Source: Stephanodiscus triporus
Lineage: Eukaryota; Bacillariophyta; Thalassiosirophyceae; Thalassiosirales; Thalassiosiraceae
Direction of reading: 5' to 3'
Length of the DNA stretch: 17,749 nucleotides
NCBI GenBank assembly: GCA_036939755.1
Contig: JALLAZ010000316.1
Location: 1-17,749 of the forward strand
The notes under the pieces: generated by a model
Database searches by the model: none
Seen by the model: the letters and a program-made list of their open reading frames with translations, nothing else
Told to the model about the DNA's origin: nothing
Made by a program: the position numbers and the translations under genes
In this document: positions 7,520 through 14,903 of the stretch, piece by piece
How positions within the stretch are numbered: position 1 is the stretch's first letter
How the letters are laid out: each line of letters starts with the position of its first letter

Positions 7520-8052
7520 ATGTCCTTGATTGTTGATTTCCCATGCAAACCAAGAATCGCTCTGAAAAGTCGAGGCATCGTGCAGGTCGTGCCTAAATTT
7601 GCCCGCTTGATCGATGATATCCCGTGCGAACCAAGAATCGCTCAGAAGAATCAAGGCATCGTGCCTGCCATGCCTTTGCCTGCCCGGCCACGAGATCGCT
7701 TTTCCCAGTTCAATAAGCGAAGTGGTACACTCAAAAGGAAGAGAGATATTTCAAGTTGGCAGTATCTGCTGACATTCATAGGCTCAGAAAGTTGTTTCGG
7801 GATGCATCACCTGCGTTGATAGATGCAGATATCCTCTACGAATGCGTGGGTCTAGAGAAGTTATTCTGCAAATCCTCTCATATTATCCATAGTAAGTGGG
7901 CACACTCTGATGTCGTTCTTGCGGCACAGAAGATACACCAGGGCGACCACAGGATTGAGATGATTGCGAAGACATCAATGATGAGCTCTCGATGGGCTTG
8001 CGAGAGGGCAGCTGAGGGGGCAGCACTCTACGCGAGGATTTTGCACTATTGA
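7520..8052 (+). pseudogene. broken paralogue of the 1766-2275 family
   Basis: From the ATG at 7520 this matches the gene at 1766-2275: LIVDFP at the N terminus and, in another frame, KWYT, ECVGLEKLFCKSSHI, HSDVVLAA and the RAAEGAALYARIL end. The two halves lie in different frames. Compared with the intact gene, a 31-bp stretch (1916-1946 there) is missing at a junction after 7717, which shifts the frame; the first frame then stops at 7819. The N-terminal half also carries an 81-bp in-frame tandem duplication. The C-terminal 66 residues stay similar (roughly 70 percent identical by eye) and without stops, so decay is recent, or the 3' half may still be used from an internal ATG. No GT-AG pair placed to repair the frame was evident. 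Confidence 0.8.
7535..7696 (+). repeat. 81-bp tandem duplication inside the pseudogene
   Basis: Units begin at 7535 and 7616; both read D-x-P-C-x-PRIA...GIV. The 27-codon unit keeps the frame, so it may predate the 31-bp deletion. The intact copy at 1766-2275 has only one unit. Confidence 0.8.
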
Positions 8053-8210
8053 CGATGAGGTCGCTTGACTAATACCATTAGCCATTATTGGAGTCTCATC
8101 CCCATCCACTACCATGAGTAACTTTGGGCCATCAGCCATCAAGACATGAACTAAGTATTGTTTATTAGTATAACTAACACATTTAGTGATCATAAGCTTT
8201 TTTGTATTCC

Positions 8211-9747
8211 TCATTTAGATGGAGGATATTTATAACCCATTTTCTCCATCAATTCACGAGATACAAAATCCACCGCCGCGTCGTAGTCCAAGTCGCTAAA
8301 TTCAGCCCTTGCGGCCATCGGTTTGCCGTACTTCACCCAAGCATCTACCATATCCGTCCGGTCAATCTTCTTCCCGTGCGCTGGGCCTATCTTGGCGCTG
8401 TTGACGATGTACTTGAAGTCATCCTCCGGCGCGACCGCGCCACCCGCGCATTCGCATATGATCCTCGTCGTTTCATACTGGCGAAAGACCAAGTCCTCAA
8501 GTCGCACCATGAGGAACGGGAAGCCGTCGGCATTCCTCCAATACCCCGCGTACCACTCGTTCCACAGATGCGCCAGCGAGTCGTACGAAAGCGAGTGCCC
8601 GGAGAATTTGAATTCCAATGGCACCGGCATCCTCACCCCCGAAGGACTGTCGGCGTACACCAAATGAGGACAAACGTCCTTCCTTCCCGCTCCACTATCT
8701 CTTCTGTCCCATATTGCGCTGTATGGGAGCCTGCACATGGATTTCATCCACGTGAATGGATTTCGTATGGTAACTATTGGCAAACAATCGTCCGCGTTCT
8801 GATCCTTTGCTTTGGGCGCCAAGTGGTCATGCCTTAATTGGACTGGTGTGTGCTTCCCCTTTCATAGTTAGTAACGTAGAGAAGATGATGGACATCGGCA
8901 AACCATGCACCAGCCATGGCGACGAGATTAGAGTAGAATTTAATATACATGGTCCCGATACAGAGACTGGGGAAACTCACCCAGGGACATTGCCATCTGA
9001 TACCGTATTGTTCCTTGGTCGCATTGGGACCGTACTTTTCGAACCGTTCGGGTATGACGCAATTCGCCTTCATGAGACTCGTCACCTTTTAATTGATCAT
9101 TCTCGTTAGAAAAATGCATTCGGAACGGGGGGACGTGAATGTTTTTTTTTTCCCGCAACAACAACGGCGAGGGAAGTCCAACTCACGAGATTCGTGCCCG
9201 AGTTGAACATCCCCGCAGACCCGAGCATCCTCCTCAACGGCGGGACGTTCTCGCGGAAGTCCTCGCACTTGTCCAATCCCAACACGACCGCCTCCGTCCC
9301 TATCAGCGATTCGATCTCGGACCAGGTCGGCAGTCGCCGCATCGACGCCGCGTCGAGGTCCACCCCCGCCCGTCGGAAGTGCGCCAGGACGCGATCGTCG
9401 TTCGCGTCGCGATCCCGCGCGGCGGCGGCGGCTGCCGGCGACGGCGCGATTTCGCCGCCCGTCGCATCGCCGCGCGAGGGGGGAGGATGAGACGACGTCA
9501 CGCCGCCGGCGCCGGCGCCGCCCTCCCCGAGCCGCGTCGCAAGGCGGACGTTGACGAGGCAAAACCCGACGAACGCGATCGCGACGACGACGACGACGAC
9601 GAACGACGGGCGCGCCGGCGGCCTACTAGAATAATTTCGTCGGACGCTGCCGGAGCCGTGAGCGCTCGTTCGTCGGTTCGATCGGCTCGATGCCTGTCCC
9701 TCGTCGCCCCCGCCGTTCCGACGTCTAGATGCGATCTCTCGGGCCAT
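8211..9747 (-). CDS. type II membrane sulfotransferase, three exons
   Basis: Model: exon 1 9747-9187, intron 9186-9086 (101 nt), exon 2 9085-8981, intron 8980-8859 (122 nt), exon 3 8858-8211; 437 residues, both joins phase 0. Donors are GTGAGT in both introns. Acceptors are AAAAG and GAAAG, with CTAAC and TACTAAC branch-like sites nearby. A basic cytosolic tail (1-48) is followed by one membrane helix at about 49-67 and a low-complexity stem to about 115. The PAPS 5'-phosphosulfate loop is GMFNSGTNLV at 179-188, running across the first junction. WQCPW-GKHTP is rebuilt across the second junction. The 3'-phosphate motif is at about 250-263 (IVTIRNPFTWMKSM, with Arg254 and Ser262). This fits a Golgi PAPS-dependent sulfotransferase of a kind common in diatoms; the acceptor (glycan or other) is unknown. 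Exon 1 is markedly GC-rich. Divergent from the plastid-protein gene, 254 bp apart. Confidence 0.88.
9580..9603. repeat. GAC/GTC trinucleotide run encoding the membrane helix
   Basis: GAC units on the plus strand read GTC on the minus strand and give the run of Val that starts the sulfotransferase membrane anchor (residues about 50-55). A simple repeat thus supplies part of a transmembrane segment. Confidence 0.8.
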
Positions 9748-10001
9748 TTCTTGCCCGCTCCGTCACCTCCGTCGCGCCGGTATCGCAATCGAGGGAAGCG
9801 AAGGAAGGAGGTGGTGTCATGCCAGTGCTAGCCAAATCACTACGTAGATACGGGACTGATTCAATATATGAGGCAAAACACAACTCCTTGATTCGTCCCT
9901 TCACCTTCTCTCGCCTTCCTCGCATACCATACACTCTAGAAGATACCTGCCCACCGTTTGCCATCGTGCCCTGCCTCGCTTACCCCTCCCGTTTTCGCGC
10001 C
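9748..10001. promoter_or_regulatory. bidirectional upstream region, sulfotransferase / plastid protein
   Basis: 254 bp between two divergent ATGs. An open frame runs through it from 9729 into the plastid-protein gene, but it would overlap the sulfotransferase start and would bury the signal peptide, so it is taken as untranslated. No clear TATA box is seen. Confidence 0.5.
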
Positions 10002-10622
10002 ATGGTATCCAAAATAATACCGTTCATCGCGGTCCTCTCGTCGGCCGTCCCAGGCTCACGACATCAATTGGCGACGCTCGCGTTCACGGCACCGCCCCCG
10101 TCATCGTCGTTGCCGAAGCGCCCACCCTCGAGGGAACTCTACATGACGTCGTCGTTCTTCGCGGACGCGACCGAATCCAAGAAGGCCGCCGCCGCCGCCG
10201 CCGCCGATGTCGTCGTCTCCGAGGAGGCGAAGAAGGTGCAGGTCGACGCATACGGGAGGGCCTTCTCGCCCGGGTGCGTCGTCGCGATATCATACGCGCG
10301 CGGGACGAAAAAATCGCCCATACGTGCCCACTCGGTGCCGAGGTCGTCGTACGGATCGTTCGATCCGTCGACGGGGGAATTCGTCCCGCGGGACGAGTCG
10401 AACGCGTCGCGCTCGACGAGCTGCCTCGTCCTGCCGGAAGGTCTGCGGGGTACCGTCGAACGGGTGTACGACGCGAACGAGTGGGACAGGGCCCGTCCGA
10501 TCGTGGTCAGGTTCGGGGAGGGATATGACAGGGGGGAGGGCGGAACAACGGGGGGGTTCAACGTCCCGAGGGCGTTCGTCATGCACTTCGACGCCGACGA
10601 ACTCGAAGTTTTGGATTGCTGA
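10002..10622 (+). CDS. plastid-targeted protein of unknown function, possible SH3-like barrel
   Basis: Encodes 206 residues from the ATG at 10002 (CGCGCCATGG, strong context). Residues 1-27 are hydrophobic and signal-like, and the chain continues LATLA-FTAPPP with Phe28 at the likely cleavage site. That resembles the ASAFAP motif that directs diatom proteins across the four plastid membranes. A Ser/Pro-rich transit region and an Ala run (62-68) follow. The mature part (about 80-206) has SPGCVVAISY, LVLPEGLRGTVERVYD and, at the end, PIVVRF...PRAFVMHFDADELEVLD. The pattern of a barrel strand, Gly-x-Gly-x-Val turn and a final HxxxxELE resembles SH3-like plastid proteins such as the ferredoxin-thioredoxin reductase variable chain or NdhS. 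That comparison is weak inference from spacing. No catalytic motif is seen. The longer frame from 9729 is rejected because it hides the targeting signal. Confidence 0.72.
   Translation: MVSKIIPFIAVLSSAVPGSRHQLATLAFTAPPPSSSLPKRPPSRELYMTSSFFADATESKKAAAAAAADVVVSEEAKKVQVDAYGRAFSPGCVVAISYARGTKKSPIRAHSVPRSSYGSFDPSTGEFVPRDESNASRSTSCLVLPEGLRGTVERVYDANEWDRARPIVVRFGEGYDRGEGGTTGGFNVPRAFVMHFDADELEVLDC
10185..10206 (+). repeat. GCC trinucleotide run
   Basis: About seven GCC units encode the Ala run at residues 62-68 of the plastid protein, between the transit region and the mature domain. Confidence 0.8.
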
Positions 10623-11389
10623 AAAACGGATCGCCGAAAAAACGACGTTGCCTGCGTTCGCGGGCCCCCATCTCATTTACTACTTTGGTTGGCGTGCGCG
10701 TTTCGGGATATTGTAATTCGAAATTTGGGGGTGTTTTATCCGAGGGGATATGGCCGGTCATGTAAGGAGAGGTGAAATCCAACGAGCCTTATTGAGGAGT
10801 AATGCTTGTGTAGTGGTAGATCATGCAATAACTCCTGGGATCGGGAGTTTATCATATGTTAACAATGAACACATCATTCAGTCGGCAAGATTTCAGAATA
10901 ATGTAGAAAAGTGGGCCATCTCCCTTGTTGTTGTCTCTAGCACTCTCTTGACAATCCTACAGTCACCCTCCAAAAAAGACAATTTCATGTAGGAATGGAA
11001 TCGGTAAGTTCTTAGCCCAACAGATCGCAAATGCTACTACTTATTGCCGTCGTTCTTCCCAGGCTTACTACACTCCCCCAACAATGCGCAGATATCAAAG
11101 ACCCAACAGCGCATTCACAAACACAACACGCCTTGGTGTCATATAGATCTGACTATGTAGTTATTGCTTTGTTTGTATGGAATTATTTTCAGCAAATAAA
11201 TATGAATAGAATTATGATTACCTGTTGATGATATTATTCTACCCCTGGCAAAAGTTTGACTTTTTGATGGTGGCCAGCGGATACATAAATAGAGAGATCG
11301 CAATATTGCATAGGGTCATTCTCTTCCCGTTACGGCCAATATGAACATTCAATCGTCTCTTTTTCAAGGGATGTTGGTGTTAAAAGATG
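10623..11389. other. intergenic region between convergent genes
   Basis: This is the 3' side of the plastid protein and of TBCA. It is AT-rich, especially 11160-11260, with a small hairpin near 10830-10850 (AACTCC / GGAGTT). An 80-codon open frame from an ATG at 10750 has no recognisable motif and is not called a gene. No RNA gene is recognised. Confidence 0.45.
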
Positions 11390-12042
11390 TCAGAATTCCT
11401 CCCCCTCTGCAAGACCGTCTACTGCTGTCACTGCAACATCTCCTCCTTCGTCGCTACAGCCTCCCTCCTCATTATCTAATCCGATCTCCCCCAAAATCTT
11501 GCGCGCTTCGCCCATCCACTCACAGGCCATTAGATCAGAATTACCCACCTCTTCCGTCTTCAACAACGCCAAGAATTCCCTCAAATCTACCAACGCATTG
11601 TCCCGACGATTTATGCTATCAGGAATCATCATGTGACTTTCGGAAAGAACCTCTTGAAATTTTTTGATGTCGTATTTGTCTCCGTTGTCATCTTTCATTT
11701 GTTGGAGTTTCGCCTCGTTCTCCACGACTTCGTTTTCGTAATAGGTCACTTCCTTGACGAGTCTTTTTCAATTTTCCGGTTCGTCGATGGATGTGAGAAT
11801 TTTCGTTCGCGTATGGAGTAAAATACCGGATGCGAGAAAAGAGAGACGAGCGATTTGAGGTGTAGATCGCGCTCTCTAAGAAGATGATTTGCTGGACACT
11901 GAGACGTTCGGCGTCGAAAGAACGAGAACGACCAATGACATCAAGAAACGTATCTGGGATCTGGAATCTCTCACCTCTGGCATGCCTTGACTTTGATCAT
12001 GAGCTGCTTCTGGGGGTCGGGCTTTGTGGCTACTCGCGGCAT
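11390..12042 (-). CDS. TBCA: tubulin-binding cofactor A (tubulin-specific chaperone A), two exons
   Basis: Model: exon 1 12042-11975, intron 11974-11763 (212 nt, GTGAGA...AAAAAG), exon 2 11762-11390; phase 2 join, 146 residues. The N terminus MPRVATKPDPQKQLMIKVKA and, after the junction, LVKEVTYYENEVVENEAKL and KYDIKKFQEVLSES are typical of TBCA, a small three-helix coiled-coil chaperone. It holds beta-tubulin during folding and handover in the alpha/beta dimer pathway in the cytosol. The helices with heptad-like spacing cover about residues 10-95. Compared with the usual length near 110 residues there is an acidic C-terminal tail (Glu/Asp/Gly-rich, last 30 or so residues). The ATG at 12042 is chosen because it starts the conserved helix; a longer upstream frame has no family similarity. 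Divergent from the lipase gene. Confidence 0.93.
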
Positions 12043-12249
12043 GGCGGCGAGACTTGAACAATGTTTCCGTGGCGGAGAGCAAGGATGGAGAGAGATGAGA
12101 GCGAGGAGATAATATCGTACTATGGTATGGTAAGGGCGGCGCGGGCGGGGGGCGAACGACACCGAGAAAGGGGGCCACTAGATCGGTTGCCCCCCATTTT
12201 GGTCTCCTCCGTTAAAAAAAATAGAAGAACGCGCCAAAGAAGAAGAAGG
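12043..12249. promoter_or_regulatory. bidirectional upstream region, TBCA / lipase
   Basis: 207 bp between the two chosen ATGs, with a G-rich stretch at 12134-12152. The lipase frame is open back to an ATG at 12061, only 18 bp from the TBCA ATG. Using it would leave no room for promoters and would add a basic, unstructured leader, so 12250 is preferred. Confidence 0.5.
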
Positions 12250-13837
12250 ATGCCTCGTCGTCCGCTCGCCGGATCGTCCCTCTCGAGGAAATTCGCGTCG
12301 ACGGGCGCGGGGGCGAAGAAGACGTCACGACGACGATCCGCGGACAGCGGTCGCCCCTATCATCCGTCGTACGGATTCAGCGGCGCGGGATTCCTTGGAT
12401 GTTACCACGTCGGCGTCGCGGCCTGCCTCCGCCGACACGGATGCCTCCCCCATCCCGACGAGGCATCGTCGCGCGATGCGGCGAGTGGCGGGAGGAAGAT
12501 GATGCCGCTGCTCACGGGCGTGTCCGCCGGATCGATGGTGGCCGCCGCGATACTCGTGGGGGTGAATCCAGACCCGGACGGGATGGAGGTGGTGTTGGAG
12601 GCGTCGCGTCGCACGAGGGATCTTGTGAGACGAAGGGGGACGGGGAACGGCGGAGGCGTAGGATCGTCGTCGCCCGACGGCGGAGGTTTCGGCATGTCCC
12701 TTGACGCCCTGACGCCCGGATTCAGCCTCATCGACCAGGTGGAGGGGCCCTTTCGTGAGGCGCTGGCCAATGCGTTGGGGGGGCATTGCCATCGCGACAA
12801 AGGCACACCGGGAAATGCTGCCACCATTCGCGACGTCGATCCGGAACTATTCAGGAGGAGGGTCCCTGACGGCTCGCTGAGGATCGGCCTCACCGATCGA
12901 AGGGGACTGTGGCCGACGCCCGTGCTGTCTTTTCGTGAACGCTTCCAGGACTCATACCGCTACGTCGACGCCTATCGAGACGTAGAAGATATAATTGCTT
13001 GCAGCATGCTGAGCTCGTACATACCGGGGCTGACGGGACCATTGAATAATACGATGAGCGACGTTCCCGCGTTTCTTTCGGGTTTGCTAAACAAGGATTT
13101 CGCCGGCACGAGAGACCCATCTAAAAATGCAACTCTAAACGATACAAATGTCAGGGCCGGATTGCGATTGAATGAAATGACCAATTTGGGTTTGGTGAAA
13201 CATGGAAAAACCGGTCTCCCGGTCGTAGGAAGAGATGTTTCTCGGGGCGCAAGCATCGGCGATGGAGAATTAGTAGATTATTCAAACGGAAGGGAGGAAC
13301 AGTCTACAATCTACTGGGATGGTGGCATTGTCGATGTTTTCCCGACCATCGATGAACACACAGTCGTGGTCGCTCCACTGAATGGTATTTTCAATCCCAA
13401 CCCATCGATATGCCCCCAAATACCAGAGGAAGAATATGATTCGGAGAATGATGCAGCTGGAAATGGTGAATATTCGGATCCACGGAAACAGCAGCGAACG
13501 GCATCGTCACAATTGAACCGTAATCTCTTGCTAAATTTTCTCCGTCCGTACATACCAAACACATTTCGTCACTGTCGAAAGAGCCAGTTGGGTTTGAACT
13601 CCGCGAACGCCGATGCCGCATTAAGGATGATGTTCAGCTCGGACGACGACGAGCTGTACTCAAGGTTCAGGAATGGGTACGATGACGCCCGGTGAGAATT
13701 ATAACTTTTTTTAGTGTTAAGATACCCGGTTCCTACCGTCGATTTTTTTTTCTGAATGCATTCATTCTTTTGCACGTCTCGTTACTTGCAGGAGATTTCT
13801 AGATGAACGCGGTCAGCTATCGGTATTCACCGCTTGA
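12250..13837 (+). CDS. patatin-like (PNPLA/ATGL-type) lipid acyl hydrolase, two exons
   Basis: Model: exon 1 12250-13691, intron 13692-13791 (100 nt, GTGAGA...TTGCAG), exon 2 13792-13837; phase 2 join, 495 residues. Motifs in order: oxyanion loop SGAGFLGCYHVGVA at about 44-57, nucleophile elbow G90-V-S92-A-G94 (LLTGVSAGSMVAA), ACSMLSSYIPGL at about 250-261, and catalytic Asp357 in WDGGIVDVFP. A Ser-Asp dyad with this FSGAGFLG-type loop is characteristic of the PNPLA1-5/adipose triglyceride lipase branch of patatins, so the likely substrates are triacylglycerol or membrane lipid; specificity cannot be read from sequence. About 30 basic N-terminal residues precede the domain, and a mitochondrial or lipid-droplet location is open. 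Without splicing the protein ends at an in-frame TGA that lies in the donor site. The final 15 codons come from a 46-nt exon. Confidence 0.88.
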
Positions 13838-13924
13838 TGATGCTTCGTACAATCAAAATATGTCCATAGATATATTATCTAATTAATCTAAAATTTCTCT
13901 GATGGGGAATGCCCACGCGATTAA

Positions 13925-14524
13925 TTACCATAAGCCTTTCGGATCGTCGAGCGGCCACGAACCCAGCGCCTTGTCTCCCTCCGACTCCGTCGGGAGGAAG
14001 GCCAACTCGCCCCCGTCGATCGAGTCGAGGACCACCAGCGCCGGCACCCCCGATCGTCGTCCGCTTCCCAGCCTCGAGCTCTCGATCCCCGCCCAAATCT
14101 TATACCGCGCCTTCATCGCGTCCGCCTCCTCCCCGATCGGCACCGCCATCATGCCCATCTCGAGCGTACGCCTCACGACGTCGTCGCCCGATCGATCGGA
14201 CGGGACGTATATCACCTCGACGTCCCTCCCCGACGCCGAGGCCTCCTCGCGGAATTTCAGCAACGACGGCTCGAACGACGTGCACATGGGACACCATCCG
14301 GCTGCGAAGTACAGCGCCACGCGCTTGCCTCGTAATTTGTCAGACAGCGCGTCCGCCGGCATGGCGGTGCCGTCGGGGTGGTTCAGGGCGGGGAGGGACC
14401 AGATGGCCTTGCTCGTCGTGGCGGCGAGGCATTGTGCCATTTTCTTGCCGTTAGATGATGATGATGATGACGATGTGCGAGCGTTAAGGAAGGCGAGGCA
14501 GGCCAGTGAGAAGAGAGGGGTCAT
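13925..14524 (-). CDS. thioredoxin-fold (tryparedoxin/nucleoredoxin-like) protein with WCPMC active site
   Basis: Encodes 199 residues from the ATG at 14524. The active site is W77-C78-P79-M80-C81 in ALYFAAGWCPMC. The strand DVEVIYVPSD (101-110) follows, and the conserved cis-Pro161 lies in SGVPALVVLD. The pattern, with SFEPSL after the CxxC and a long insert before the cis-Pro, fits tryparedoxin/nucleoredoxin rather than classical thioredoxin (WCGPC). The usual sequence in that group is WCPPC, so Met in the second X position is unusual and should shift the redox potential. Residues 1-15 are hydrophobic and could be a signal peptide, followed by a Ser run (18-24). A second ATG (Met29) would make a cytosolic form. 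Role: thiol-disulfide exchange; the partner is unknown. It is tail-to-tail with the lipase gene, 87 bp apart, and divergent from GT90. Confidence 0.85.
   Translation of the reverse strand: MTPLFSLACLAFLNARTSSSSSSSNGKKMAQCLAATTSKAIWSLPALNHPDGTAMPADALSDKLRGKRVALYFAAGWCPMCTSFEPSLLKFREEASASGRDVEVIYVPSDRSGDDVVRRTLEMGMMAVPIGEEADAMKARYKIWAGIESSRLGSGRRSGVPALVVLDSIDGGELAFLPTESEGDKALGSWPLDDPKGLW
14453..14475. repeat. ATG/TCA trinucleotide run
   Basis: GATGATGATG-type repeat; on the minus strand it encodes the Ser run (residues 18-24) after the putative signal peptide of the thioredoxin-fold protein. Confidence 0.75.
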
Positions 14525-14903
14525 GATAGAGGAAAAAATAATGCCGAAGAAGTTTGCCCCCGCCCGGCGGCCCCATCAAAACGTTAGAGTTACCGGCGAA
14601 GGACCGCTCCCGCCATTTAGAGAAATTTGGTCCCCAAAAGATTGTCCCTCAATCTCTGACGCTCTCTTTCTCTGTGGCAAAAGTACTAATTCCGATATGA
14701 TCCAGAGGGGTGTACAAATCTCACCCCGATTAAAAAAGGGCCATTGAAATGAAATCTGTAGTAAATATGACTCTCTGTGACTCTCCTGGCATGGCTCCCG
14801 ATTCACGGTTTCATCACAGCCGGCTATTCCACGACAATGCCCCATCGACCGGCCACCGACCGGCGGCTCAAGGTTCAGCGATCACGAGTCAAACAATAAG
14901 ATC
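14525..14903. promoter_or_regulatory. bidirectional upstream region, thioredoxin-like / GT90
   Basis: 379 bp between divergent ATGs. The open frame that crosses it from 13902 is the antisense shadow of the thioredoxin gene. No TATA box or repeated operator-like word stands out. Confidence 0.45.

Noticed and set aside
7217..7654. 145-codon minus-strand frame
   Set aside because: It crosses tandem duplications and the pseudogene; its repeated motifs come from those duplications.
8202..8837. 211-codon plus-strand frame
   Set aside because: It is antisense to sulfotransferase exon 3, which carries the PAPS 3'-phosphate motif.
9729..10001. 91-codon N-terminal extension of the plastid protein
   Set aside because: It would overlap the sulfotransferase start and hide the signal and transit sequences that begin at 10002.
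10750..10992. 80-codon open frame with an ATG
   Set aside because: No motif, no membrane or signal pattern of note, and located in an AT-rich intergenic region; chance is likely.
12061..12249. 63-codon N-terminal extension of the lipase
   Set aside because: Its ATG lies 18 bp from the TBCA ATG and the sequence is basic, low in complexity and outside the patatin domain.
13902..14747. 281-codon plus-strand frame
   Set aside because: It is antisense to the thioredoxin-fold gene and runs on into the shared promoter region.
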